Translations under genes and position numbers: made by a program
The notes under the pieces: generated by a model
Seen by the model: the letters and a program-made list of their open reading frames with translations, nothing else
Database searches by the model: none
What the model was told of the DNA's origin: nothing
Part shown: positions 16,987 to 26,581 of the stretch, piece by piece
Layout of the letters: each line of letters opens with the position of its first letter
How positions within the stretch are numbered: the stretch's first letter is position 1
Assembly: GCF_000170895.1 (NCBI RefSeq)
Contig: NZ_ABCS01000105.1
Coordinates: forward strand, 1-34,049
Reading direction: 5' to 3'
From: Plesiocystis pacifica SIR-1
GTDB taxonomy: Bacteria; Myxococcota_A; Polyangia; Nannocystales; Nannocystaceae
DNA length: 34,049 bases

Positions 16987-18681
16987 TCAGCTCAAATCGA
17001 GCCACAGCAAGCGCGGGCCTGCACCCTCGGCGAGCGCTCGAAGATTCTCGGCCCATGCGTCGCTCGGGTCGAGGCTGGCGCGCGCGAGCTGGCAGGGCAG
17101 GCCGGCGGCTTCGAGGCTGGCGCGGGCGCGGGCGGCCTCGAGTCGAGGCGTGACGATGTTTTGGGTCATCTCCGAGGCGCCGTTGTCGGCGACGACGATC
17201 AACAAGTCGTCGCCGTGGTCGATGGCGTCGAGCAGGCCGAGCCACTCCGAGTGGGGCAGGTTGGTGTCTCCGAGCACGCACACGGCCAGGCCTTCGGGTC
17301 GCGCCCGGGACCAGCCCGCGGCCATGGCGACCGCGCCGCCCATGTGCATCTTGACGTCGCAGCCGTGGTCCGCGAGGGCGAGCACGCCGGTGATGCCCGG
17401 GTCCGTCGCGATGAACACCGGGCGCGCCCCGCCGAGCTCGCGCAGCACCGAGAACAAGGCCTTGCGCGGATCCGCGTCGGGGAAGCCGGAGGCCGGGCGG
17501 TCGACGTCGAGCTGGGCCTCGGCGTCGAGGATGTGCGCCGGGAGCCCGTCGAGGGCAGCGGCGAGCTCGGGGCTCGGCCCAGGGCGGGTCTCGGGCCCGC
17601 GCCGACGCAGGCCCGGCGGGCAGCGGCGCTGGGCGTGGTCGAGGACCGCGTCGAGGGGCGCGCCGACGAGGCGGCCGATCGGGCGACGATCGCCGAGCTC
17701 GGCCCGCCCGACGACGCGCGTGTCGAGGCCCTCGCGGTGGAGCAGGGCGCGGACCTGGAGCTCGAGGGTCGGCGTGCACTCCTCGAGCACGACGAGCTCG
17801 CGGACCCGCCGGGCGAGGGCGAGGATGGGCGCGGCGGGGAGGGGGTGCTCGAGGCCCAGGCGCAGGCCCGGGAGCTCGCGGGCGCGGGCGGCCTCGGCAA
17901 TGGGCGCGCCGAGGTGGGCGGCGACGACGAGGCCGAGGTGCAGGGACTCTTCGGCCGCGCTGGCCTCGGGCGTCCAGCCCCAGCAGCGGACCTGCGCGTC
18001 GACCCAGGGGGTGAGTCGAGCGAGGACCTCCGCCCGCCGCTCGAGGTGGGCGCCGTAGGTCCGGGCGCTCGTCGACAGCGAGCGCCCGCGCTCGGGCCAC
18101 GCGGGATAGGGGGGCGGGGCGGCTGCACCGGGACCCGCGAGCGCGGCCCGACCCTTCGCCGCGAAGCAGCGCGCGTCCCCGCGGACGACCACGAGCATGC
18201 CCGCGCGCCGCGAGATCTCGCAGGCGGCCTGGACCTGCTCGACGATCTCCGCCACGGTCGTGGGCGCGATCACCAGCAGCTGGGGGCTCGAGGCGTAGAG
18301 CGAGCGGTTGTCCTGGGCCGACTGGCTCGAGCCTGGCTTGGCGTCGGCGCCCTCGATGAGCAGCAAGGGCGCGGGCAGGCCGTGGACCACGCCCATGGCG
18401 TGGAGCGCATCGGCGGCCACGTTCACGCCCACGTGCTTCATGAGCGCCGCGGCCCCGCGCCCGCCCATGGCCGCGCCGAAGGCCTGCGACAGGGCCACGT
18501 TCTCGTTGATGGCCCAGCGAAATTCGACGCCCCAGCGCGCGCCGTCGGCCTCGAGGCGCTGGGCGAGGCTCGTCGTCGGTGAGCCGGGGAAGGCCGTGGC
18601 AAATTCGATCCCGCCGGCTCGCAGGGCCGCCGCGAAGGCCTCCCCAGCGCCTTCGATCGCTTCGTCGTGCTTGGCATCCAT
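16987..18681 (-). CDS. IorA-like thiamine-pyrophosphate enzyme without ferredoxin domain
   Basis: 564 residues, similar in layout to the alpha subunit of indolepyruvate:ferredoxin oxidoreductase. Seen: FPGSPTTS (31-38), NENVAL with the conserved Glu60, LMKHVGVNVAADAL (80-93) and SSQSAQDNR in the pyrimidine domain; then in the C-terminal TPP domain CDVKMHMGGAVAMAAG and the Mg/TPP motif GDT...DN (471-473 and 499-500). IorA normally ends in a ferredoxin domain with two CxxCxxC clusters; none is present here, and no beta-subunit gene is nearby. The reaction may be a 2-oxoacid decarboxylation or oxidation with a different partner. ATG 18681 is used. Frames that overlap it on both strands are shadows. 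Confidence 0.82.
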   Translation of the reverse strand: MDAKHDEAIEGAGEAFAAALRAGGIEFATAFPGSPTTSLAQRLEADGARWGVEFRWAINENVALSQAFGAAMGGRGAAALMKHVGVNVAADALHAMGVVHGLPAPLLLIEGADAKPGSSQSAQDNRSLYASSPQLLVIAPTTVAEIVEQVQAACEISRRAGMLVVVRGDARCFAAKGRAALAGPGAAAPPPYPAWPERGRSLSTSARTYGAHLERRAEVLARLTPWVDAQVRCWGWTPEASAAEESLHLGLVVAAHLGAPIAEAARARELPGLRLGLEHPLPAAPILALARRVRELVVLEECTPTLELQVRALLHREGLDTRVVGRAELGDRRPIGRLVGAPLDAVLDHAQRRCPPGLRRRGPETRPGPSPELAAALDGLPAHILDAEAQLDVDRPASGFPDADPRKALFSVLRELGGARPVFIATDPGITGVLALADHGCDVKMHMGGAVAMAAGWSRARPEGLAVCVLGDTNLPHSEWLGLLDAIDHGDDLLIVVADNGASEMTQNIVTPRLEAARARASLEAAGLPCQLARASLDPSDAWAENLRALAEGAGPRLLWLDLS

Positions 18682-18806
18682 GGTCTCGAGGCTCTCCGTC
18701 CGCGAGCTGGCTCACCTGATTGGCCGCTTCCTTCTGGGCTCAGAGGGAAGCTCGGGCCTGGGTCCAGGGGGGCGCTCCGGGATAGGATTGTCGCCACTGA
18801 GGACCC
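18682..18806. promoter_or_regulatory. Divergent intergenic region, TPP enzyme / SCP2 protein
   Basis: 125 bp between divergent starts. A GAGGA Shine-Dalgarno (18799-18803) precedes the SCP2 ATG. No convincing -35/-10 pair was found. Confidence 0.35.
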
Positions 18807-19118
18807 ATGGACGTCAAGAAGATCTTCGAGATCATGCCCAGCCGCTACAACGGCGGCGCGGCGAGCAAGCCCACCGTTTACTACTTCTCCGTCGGCGACA
18901 ACAAGTACACCGTCAAGCTCGGTGAGACCTGCGAGGTCGAGAACGGGAAGACCGTCGACAACGCGAACGTCATCCTCAAGACCACGGACAAGATCTTCCT
19001 GAACATGGTCCTGCACGGCAAGCTGCCCGGGCCCATCGACATCGCCCGCGGCAAGATCAAGACCAACGACCCCGGCGCGCTCCAGAAGCTGCGCGAGTGG
19101 TTCGACTTCAGCCAGTGA
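18807..19118 (+). CDS. SCP2 sterol-carrier-domain protein
   Basis: 103 residues forming a single SCP2-type domain: YYFSVGDNKYTVKLGE, then DNANVILKTTDKIFLNMVLHGKL, then IARGKIKTNDPGALQKL, the usual strand-helix pattern of this lipid-binding fold. It is cytosolic, with no signal. It probably carries or presents a lipid or acyl ligand; sterol itself is not implied, although some myxobacteria make sterols. ATG 18807 has a good Shine-Dalgarno. The next gene starts 28 bp downstream, so co-transcription is likely. Confidence 0.92.
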   Translation: MDVKKIFEIMPSRYNGGAASKPTVYYFSVGDNKYTVKLGETCEVENGKTVDNANVILKTTDKIFLNMVLHGKLPGPIDIARGKIKTNDPGALQKLREWFDFSQ

Positions 19119-19146
19119 GCTGAGCCCCCTACCCCTGGAACACCGC

Positions 19147-21441
19147 ATGCGCCGCGTACTCGAGCTCCCCTTCGCCCTCACGCTTGGTCTTGGTCTCGCC
19201 CTCGCGCCCGGTTGTGGCGACGACGCGAGCGAGGAGGAGGCCGCCCAGGCCGACGCCGCCGCGGACGAGGGCGAGGAGCAGCCGGTCGAGGAGCCGGCCG
19301 CCGAGCCCGAGCCCGAGCCCGAGGGCGCCGACTTGCCCGAGGGCATCGAGCGCTTCGAGCACTGGTCGCCGCAGCACGCCTTCATCAACGCCCCCGTCGT
19401 CCGCGGCCACGTCGTCTCCGACACGGAGCTGATCGTGGCCACGGGGGACGCCCACGTCGGGGTCAGCACCGACGGCGGCGAGAGCTGGCGGTGGACCAAG
19501 GCCGGCGACGCGGTCGTCGACGTCACGGGCTACCCGGGCGGGCCCTACGTCGCGCTCCACGAGGGCGCCATCTCGGTGTCGAGCGACGGCCTGCGCTGGT
19601 CTCGATCGCCGCGCTGGACCGCGGACCGCCTCGTCGACGTGGTCGCCGCGAGCATCGGGCTGGTCGCGATCGGCAAGGCGGGCGCCTGGGTGCACTTCGA
19701 CGAGCAGGGCGTGGGCGTGGCCGCGGGCCAGCTGCCCAACAACTTCAAGGCCAAGGCGCTCACCGAGCTCAACGGGGCCGTGCTCGCCTGGGCCGGCAAG
19801 TCGGGCTACGGGACCACCAACGGCGCCGACTGGACCGAGCTCGAGCTCGTCCCGCCCATGCCCGACGCGCGCACCCACCTGACCAGCGCCGGGACCTGCA
19901 CCCTCGGCCGCGTGGGTAAGGCCAAGGGCGTGACCTGCTCGGTGTCGGGGACGGCCTTCGGCATGGACGGGGCCTTCGCCGTCGAGAACCGCGGCGTGGT
20001 CTCGCTGACCACCGACGGCGGCGCCTCGTGGACCACCGCGGCCCTGCCCTTCAGGGGCGCCAACAGCATCTTCGGCGACGCCTCGGCCTACTACGCCCTC
20101 GGCAACGGGGGCAACATCGCCATCTCCAAGGACGGCGGCGCGACCTGGGTCGACCAGCGCTGGGAGGAGTCGGCCAACCTCGCCGACGGCGTGGTCGCGG
20201 GCAGCGACGTCGTCATCGTCGGCTCGCGCGGCGCGTTGATCTACTCCAACGACGGCGCGCAGAGCTGGGACTTCGCCGAGGCGCCGGCGGGCAGCAACTT
20301 CAACTGGGTCGGCCGCCTCGACGGGGAGTTCATCGCCAGCGACGGGCGGACCTTCCTGGCCAGCGAGCACGGGGCCGAGTGGACCGTGCTCGAGGAGGCC
20401 ATCGAGCTCCCGGGCAAGTTTGGCGCGTGCGCGGACCTCGACGGCGGGCAGCCGGCCGAGGGCGAGTCTTGCCGCTACGCCGCGACGATCACGAGCCCCG
20501 AGGGCAGCCCCAACGTCCGCGCGCTGACCTTCACCGGCGACACGGGCCTGGCCATGGGCGACGACGGCCTCGTGGCGGTGAGCCACGACGGCGGAGCGAG
20601 CTGGGCGACGGCCCACGGCCTCGGCTACGGGCGCAAGGGCGCGACGGACTTCTCCGTCCGCGGCCAGACCCTCGTGGCGACCAACGGCGCCCGGCTGTCG
20701 ACCTCCATCGACGGCGGCGCGACCTGGGTCGAGGGGGGCCTCGTCGGGCGGCCGCGCATCAACGCCGTGCACGCTTCGGCGATCGGCCCGCGCCTGGCCG
20801 TGGGCAAGGGCACCATCTTGGTGTCCAGGACCGATCCTTCGATCTGGCTGACCATCGAGGACCTGCCCAAGGGCGACTGGATCGCCATCCACGAGGTGGG
20901 CGGGGCGCTCTACGCCGCGGACCTGCGCGGCGGTCTGCTCCGCAGCGAGGACGGGGTCGCGTGGACACCGCTCGTGACCGGGCTGAGCGCCCCGGTGGTC
21001 GACATGGCCGGCGAGGGCGAGATCGTGTGGGCTCGAACGGCGGCCCCGCGCCGGGGCCCCGAGCTCTTGTTGCGCAGCGAGGACGGCGGCGCGCACTTCA
21101 TCGTCGTCGGCGCGACGGTGGGCTACGGCCAGCTCCGCGTCGTGGACGGCGCGATCCGTCACGGGGATCTCGAGTCGAAGGATCAGGGCAAGACCTGGCG
21201 CGCCGTCGAGGGCCAGCTGCCGGGCGAGCCCCTCGAGGACGGCTCGGGGATGACCATGACCCGGCGCTCGCGCTACGACAGCCCCGACTTCCTCGTCCTT
21301 CACAAGGCCAAGGCCGGGGGCGAGAGCGAGCGGATCGTCATCAGCTCCGCCCACGTCGACGGCGGCCAGATCGACTGCGACGCTGAGACCGGCTGCTGGC
21401 TGCTCTCCCGCGGTGTCGTCTACCGCCCCCTGGGCCGCTGA
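19147..21441 (+). CDS. BNR-repeat beta-propeller lipoprotein
   Basis: 764 residues. The signal ends APGC (Cys23), followed by an acidic Glu/Ala/Pro linker to about 60. The rest contains at least five BNR/Asp-box motifs (STDGGESW, TTDGGASW, SKDGGATW, SHDGGASW, SIDGGATW) spaced over the protein, as in sialidase-type or YCF48-type propellers. No sialidase catalytic residues are recognised, so a binding or scaffold role is as likely as an enzyme. It is probably outer-membrane-anchored. It sits 28 bp after the SCP2 gene. Confidence 0.88.
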   Translation: MRRVLELPFALTLGLGLALAPGCGDDASEEEAAQADAAADEGEEQPVEEPAAEPEPEPEGADLPEGIERFEHWSPQHAFINAPVVRGHVVSDTELIVATGDAHVGVSTDGGESWRWTKAGDAVVDVTGYPGGPYVALHEGAISVSSDGLRWSRSPRWTADRLVDVVAASIGLVAIGKAGAWVHFDEQGVGVAAGQLPNNFKAKALTELNGAVLAWAGKSGYGTTNGADWTELELVPPMPDARTHLTSAGTCTLGRVGKAKGVTCSVSGTAFGMDGAFAVENRGVVSLTTDGGASWTTAALPFRGANSIFGDASAYYALGNGGNIAISKDGGATWVDQRWEESANLADGVVAGSDVVIVGSRGALIYSNDGAQSWDFAEAPAGSNFNWVGRLDGEFIASDGRTFLASEHGAEWTVLEEAIELPGKFGACADLDGGQPAEGESCRYAATITSPEGSPNVRALTFTGDTGLAMGDDGLVAVSHDGGASWATAHGLGYGRKGATDFSVRGQTLVATNGARLSTSIDGGATWVEGGLVGRPRINAVHASAIGPRLAVGKGTILVSRTDPSIWLTIEDLPKGDWIAIHEVGGALYAADLRGGLLRSEDGVAWTPLVTGLSAPVVDMAGEGEIVWARTAAPRRGPELLLRSEDGGAHFIVVGATVGYGQLRVVDGAIRHGDLESKDQGKTWRAVEGQLPGEPLEDGSGMTMTRRSRYDSPDFLVLHKAKAGGESERIVISSAHVDGGQIDCDAETGCWLLSRGVVYRPLGR

Positions 21442-21490
21442 AGCCGGCGGGGGGTGTCGGCCCCACGGTGAGCCCACAACCAAAAAACAA

Positions 21491-21515
21491 CCCCGAGGGG
21501 GTCGGGTCCTCGGGG
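21491..21515 (+). terminator. Hairpin downstream of the BNR lipoprotein gene
   Basis: CCCCGAG (21491-21497) pairs with CTCGGGG (21509-21515), loop 11, some 50 bases after the stop codon. No T-tract follows, so terminator function is tentative. Confidence 0.4.
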
Positions 21516-21540
21516 TCGGGTGTCCAGGCGTCCTACTGAC

Positions 21541-21672
21541 CCTGGCTACCTATCTAGCTACCAACTACCTGTCTATCTACCAACTACCTACGTCTACCTA
21601 GTTACCAGCCAACTACCAGCTACCTACCAACTACCTACCAACTACCAACGACTACCTCGCTACCACCTACGG
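21541..21672. repeat. Low-complexity CTACCTA/CCAACTA tract
   Basis: About 130 bp made almost only of C, T and A on the plus strand, with irregular repeats of ACCAACTACCT and CTACCTA. Composition is far from the surrounding GC-rich DNA. There is no open reading frame of interest. On the minus strand it is the 3' trailer of the two tRNA genes. Confidence 0.85.
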
Positions 21673-21681
21673 CCGAAGCCG
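21670..21681 (-). terminator. UUCG-type hairpin just after the tRNA pair
   Basis: On the minus strand CGGC-TTCG-GCCG forms a short stable tetraloop hairpin three bases after the tRNA discriminator. It could be a processing or termination signal. No T-run follows. Confidence 0.35.
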
Positions 21682-21683
21682 AG

Positions 21684-21754
21684 CGCCACATGGGGGAATC
21701 GAACCCCCGGTACTGGATAGACAATCCCGTGTGTTACCATTACACCAATGCGGC
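21684..21754 (-). tRNA. tRNA with anticodon GUC (Asp by anticodon), atypical
   Basis: Acceptor GCCGCAT / ATGTGGC (one G-U), D arm GTGT-AATGGTA-ACAC, T arm GGGGG-TTCGATT-CCCCC, discriminator G and no encoded CCA. The anticodon loop reads TTGTCTA, giving GUC, and G73 fits Asp. Odd points: a G-A mismatch in the anticodon stem and U at position 37, where a purine is expected; the D arm looks more like Gln/Gly tRNAs. It may be a variant or decayed tRNA. Confidence 0.65.
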
Positions 21755-21823
21755 ATGCGTGTGGGGTGAAGCGATTTAATGTCGATGCTCTATCCTTTTG
21801 TTTGCGCATTCGCGCGTTCGTGA

Positions 21824-21895
21824 AGCTGACGACGGGACTCGAACCCGTGGCCTCCGCCTTACCACAGCGGTGCTCTGCCTCTGAGCTTCGTCAGC
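21824..21895 (-). tRNA. tRNA-Thr(GGU)
   Basis: Perfect 7-bp acceptor GCTGACG / CGTCAGC, D arm GCTC-AGAGGCA-GAGC, anticodon stem CCGCT / GGCGG with loop GTGGTAA (anticodon GGU), T arm ACGGG-TTCGAGT-CCCGT. CCA is not encoded. It lies 69 bp upstream of the GUC tRNA on the same strand, so one transcript is likely. Confidence 0.93.
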
Positions 21896-22421
21896 GAGAT
21901 GTGTCGAGCGCTGGGGGCAAGAGACCCCGCCGGCTCGGGGGTGCCCCCCTGCCAGCTCGCGGGTTGGGCCTCCGGCGCCCTCGCTGGCGACCCCCTCGGG
22001 GGGCGCCTCGTGTTCATCGAAACACGCCGGAAATGCTCAACACGCGGCCGTAGCCAGGGGGGTATCGCCTTGGGGGGCACCCAAGCCGGGAAGTCGTTCA
22101 AAGCCTGTGGCGACGATGCCTCCGGCTCGGGCTGACGGTCCCGATGCGATCCCTCGCGCGCGACGACTGGCCGTGGGCCAGTTCGTATCGCTATGCGTGG
22201 AGCGTTTCATGACGTGGATCTCAGGGAGTGAATGCGAAGCGTCCGGCGCTCTCCCACAGCGGCGAACGCTGCGAAAACTAGTCGCCGCTACCGAATGGGT
22301 CAAGGAGAAAATATCGACTTTTTTCGATGCCACTCGCAGACGCGAATGTGGATGGCTGGTCCAAGGACCGAGTCCCAAGGTCACGCCCCCCGCGCCGGTC
22401 GTGGCTGCTACTGTGGCCGCC
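21896..22421. other. 526-bp region without a gene
   Basis: It must carry the promoters of the tRNA pair (-) and the DUF362 gene (+). GC-rich inverted repeats are visible: CCCCC-TC-GGGGG near 21991 and flanking GGCGCC arms at 21974 and 22002. Around 22300-22335 the DNA is AT-richer (AAAATATCGACTTTTTTCGAT). Frames that extend the DUF362 gene back to 22107 cross this non-coding-looking DNA and are rejected. Confidence 0.5.
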
Positions 22422-23987
<1,566 letters not shown>

Positions 23988-24010
23988 GCTGGGCTTTGTA
24001 GAGTCTGGGC

Positions 24011-25444
24011 ATGCGCCCGCTCGCGCACGCCGCTTCGTTCTCTGCCTTCTCCCTCGTTGGCCTCGTGTGCTTCGCCTTCGGGGGGCTCGCGTGTCAGGCC
24101 ACGGACCCCCTGGACTCGACGCAGGCGCGCAAGCTCGACGCCAGCGAACGCGACGCCCTGGCGGAGGCGGGGCAGAGCGAGGCCAAGGCGAAGGTCGAAG
24201 GCGAGTCCGTCGAGGCGGCGGGGGTGCGGATGACCCTGCCCGAGGACTGGACCGTCGACCCGAGCTCCGCGGCCGACCCGAACTACCTGCTCGCCGTGGG
24301 CCCAGAGGCGGGCGCCGTGCACTCGCCGGTGTGCTCGATCGAGCTGCGTCGCCAGGGCCTGGGCGCGCTGGGCAAGGCCTTTCGGGTCGCCAAGCGCGAG
24401 GGCGGGACCCTCGACTACACCCGCGGTCCGCTGCGCGGGCGGGCGCGCGAGCTCCCTGGCCCGAGCCCGGACGCGCGGGTCCTCGTGCACTGCCGGGGTT
24501 CCCGCAAGGGCGGCGGCTGGGGTGCGATCCAGGGCGCCTTCGAGTCCCTCGAGGTCGTCGGCGAGGCGACGCTCGCTAGCCCACCAGCGGGCGCGGGGGT
24601 GGTCGAGCTGTGCACGGCTCAGCCCGTTCGGCGGACGCAGGTGTGCGCGCGTCGAGGCGACGGCGGGATCTACTGCGGCGAGACCGAAGGGAGCGCGCTC
24701 GAGCGCGTCGAGGGCCTGCCGCCGGCGGTCGAGCTCGCGTGCGAGTTTGGGCGCAGCTGCATCCGCGACGCCGAGGGCGTGGCCTGGTGCTGGCGGCCCA
24801 CGCTGGCGCCCGTGTCCTTCGCGGAGCTCGGCCCGGTCCGTCGCCTCAGCGACGGCTGCTTCGTGCTCGAGGCCGAGGGGCGCGTGCTGTGTGCCCCCGG
24901 GGACGCGAGGCTGGCCCCCGAGTCCTTCGTGGCCGTCGAGGGCGTCGAGGGCGTCGAGGCCGTCCTCGACGGCAGCAGCGCGAGCTCCGGCTGCGCCTGG
25001 GTCCCCGGTGCGGGCACGGCCTGCTGGGGGGAGGCCGAGGCTCGCTACTCCGCCGCCGATCGAGCCGCCCTGGCAGGCCTGGACGGCCCCGTGAGCGCCC
25101 TCGAGGACTGGAGCGGTCGGCTGTGCGCGCGCACGGGAGAGGGCCGCTCGGAGGCGTGGGCGTGCGCGGCCGAGGGGACCCTGCGCCGCCTCGATGGCTG
25201 CGCCGCGCGGGCGTGCAGCTGCGCCGCGCTCAGCTCGGCGACCTTCAGCTGCGAGCACGAGACCCACCCGCGCGTCGATCTTCGTCCCCTCGCCCGGCTC
25301 ACCGGCGTGTCGACCAAGGACGGCCCGTGCGTGGGCGGCTCGGACGGGCGCGTGGTCTGTCGTGGCCCCGACACGCAGACGCAGCTGCAGGTGCGCGCGG
25401 GCACGGAGGCGGACATCTTCCACGCGCTCGACTGGCCGGGCTGA
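24011..25444 (+). CDS. RCC1-like lipoprotein
   Basis: 477 residues. The signal ends GGLAC (Cys28). Residues of about 60-180 form a small domain around MTLPEDWTVDP. From about 200 there are repeated Cys-containing motifs of the type QVCARRGDGGIYCGE, SCIRDAEGVAWCW, GCFVLEAEGRVLCAP and CVGGSDGRVVCRG, which match the degenerate RCC1-style propeller repeats common in myxobacterial lipoproteins. It is probably a surface-exposed binding protein. It follows the DUF362 gene by 23 bp and may share its transcript. A similar-length antisense frame is a shadow. Confidence 0.82.
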   Translation: MRPLAHAASFSAFSLVGLVCFAFGGLACQATDPLDSTQARKLDASERDALAEAGQSEAKAKVEGESVEAAGVRMTLPEDWTVDPSSAADPNYLLAVGPEAGAVHSPVCSIELRRQGLGALGKAFRVAKREGGTLDYTRGPLRGRARELPGPSPDARVLVHCRGSRKGGGWGAIQGAFESLEVVGEATLASPPAGAGVVELCTAQPVRRTQVCARRGDGGIYCGETEGSALERVEGLPPAVELACEFGRSCIRDAEGVAWCWRPTLAPVSFAELGPVRRLSDGCFVLEAEGRVLCAPGDARLAPESFVAVEGVEGVEAVLDGSSASSGCAWVPGAGTACWGEAEARYSAADRAALAGLDGPVSALEDWSGRLCARTGEGRSEAWACAAEGTLRRLDGCAARACSCAALSSATFSCEHETHPRVDLRPLARLTGVSTKDGPCVGGSDGRVVCRGPDTQTQLQVRAGTEADIFHALDWPG

Positions 25445-25470
25445 GGCAGCTGAGGCAACCACGGGCAAGA

Positions 25471-25492
25471 GGGAGGTCGCGTGCGACCTCCC
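25471..25492. terminator. Perfect hairpin between convergent genes
   Basis: GGGAGGTCGC (25471-25480), a 2-base spacer and GCGACCTCCC (25483-25492) form a 10-bp perfect stem, 26 bases after the RCC1-like stop and 73 bases from the LuxR-type stop on the other strand. It may serve both convergent genes. No strong T-tract is present. The DNA from 25500 to 25555 is AT-richer and without a gene. Confidence 0.6.
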
Positions 25493-25565
25493 CTAAGGCA
25501 AGCTCGAAGAAAATAACGAGAGCCGTCAAATAGATTGCGAGAAAAGGAGCGCGCCCGGGGGCAAA

Positions 25566-26141
25566 TCAGAACAGGCGCTTGCTGGGGACGGACTCGGCCG
25601 AGGGCACGCGGGGCTGGTCAAAGTCGATGCGCGCGGTGACCTCCTCGGAGCCGGCCCAGTTGGCCGAGCCGCTCGCCGAGCTCTTGGCCACGGGCTGCGC
25701 CGGGCCGGCGGCGGGGGTGCTCGGCGCGGCCGGGCGACGCATGGCGTTGCCGCCGTTGCCGAGCTGCAGGGCGAGGCGGAGCAGGGCCTCGCGGTTGCCG
25801 GTGTTGGTCTTGGCGAAGATGTTGTGCATGTGCCACTTCACGGTCGCGCGGCTGATGCTGAGCTCGCGGCCGATCTGCTCGTTGTTGCGGCCGCGGAGCA
25901 CGAACTCGAGGATGTCCTGCTCGCGGTCGGTGAGCTTGTGGTTCTGGGCCAGGCGGGTCACGGCCCAGCGCAGGCGAGCGGGACCGTCGCCCTCGTCGAG
26001 CTGGCGCAGGACGCTGTAGCCGAGGGCCTCGAGCACGGCGCTGATGCGGGCGGCGTCCTCGTCACGGGCGACGCGGATGTGAACCTCGTTGCTGGCGAAG
26101 GCGGGGGCGGTGGAGACGGCGGAGGCGTTGGTGATGGTCAT
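25566..26141 (-). CDS. LuxR-type HTH regulator (paralogue 1)
   Basis: 191 residues. An N-terminal domain (about 18-62, EVHIRVARDEDAARISAVLE) is followed by a LuxR/GerE helix-turn-helix (about 66-125: LTDREQDILEFVLRGRNNEQ, then ISRATVKWHMHNIFAKTNTG) and a disordered Ala/Pro/Ser tail ending VPSKRLF. No receiver phospho-Asp domain is recognised; the N-terminal part is too short. It binds DNA; the signal is unknown. ATG 26141 has AGGA 7 bases upstream; an extension to 26411 crosses non-coding DNA. The regulator at 26582-27130 is a close paralogue. Confidence 0.88.
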   Translation of the reverse strand: MTITNASAVSTAPAFASNEVHIRVARDEDAARISAVLEALGYSVLRQLDEGDGPARLRWAVTRLAQNHKLTDREQDILEFVLRGRNNEQIGRELSISRATVKWHMHNIFAKTNTGNREALLRLALQLGNGGNAMRRPAAPSTPAAGPAQPVAKSSASGSANWAGSEEVTARIDFDQPRVPSAESVPSKRLF

Positions 26142-26520
26142 GGTGATGTCCTGATTTCGCGGGTGTGTGGGAGGTCTGGAGAAGCTTTGGAGTCTCGACG
26201 TTGGCGGGGAGCGGCGGCTGCCCCCGTCGGCTGCACACACAACATGCACCCCCGCAGGCCGGACCGTCAGGGACCGCAGTGCAACCGGCGGGTCTCCAGG
26301 CCGAACCAAGAGTCGGTGACGAGACTTGCCGCAGACCGCCCACAGGCCTGCGAATTCGGTGGGTAGACAACCTCGGGGACGGGTCGACACCCATCCCGAA
26401 CCAAGCGTCACCGTTCGTCACCGTTCCAACCCCGTCGCCTGGTTCATTGGTTTGTTCGCCGCGAGGCAACCAAACTGGGGGCCCGAGCAGGGGGCAGGGG
26501 GAGTGGCTCCAAAGGTGCAC
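26142..26520. promoter_or_regulatory. Regulatory region of LuxR paralogue 1
   Basis: This gap contains a block at 26259-26308 that is also found at 28130-28179, upstream of the BRO-N-like gene. A perfect tandem CGTCACCGTT x2 (26406-26425) and one inverted CGGTGAC (26314-26320) lie nearby. These are good operator candidates. No confident promoter hexamers were found. Confidence 0.5.
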
Positions 26521-26524
26521 AAAA

Positions 26525-26558
26525 AGAGAGAGCCGGAGCGTTCGCTCCGACTCTCTCT
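26525..26558 (-). terminator. Rho-independent terminator of LuxR paralogue 2
   Basis: On the minus strand AGAGAGAG-T-CGGAGCG-AA-CGCTCCG-G-CTCTCTCT forms a long stem with one internal mismatch, followed by TTTTTG. It lies 23 bases after the stop of the gene at 26582 and is the clearest intrinsic terminator in the window. Confidence 0.92.
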
Positions 26559-26581
26559 TGGGGTTGTCTAAAAGGCTGGGC

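Noticed and set aside
19129..21483. Minus-strand 784-residue frame
   Set aside because: Shadow of the BNR-propeller lipoprotein gene.
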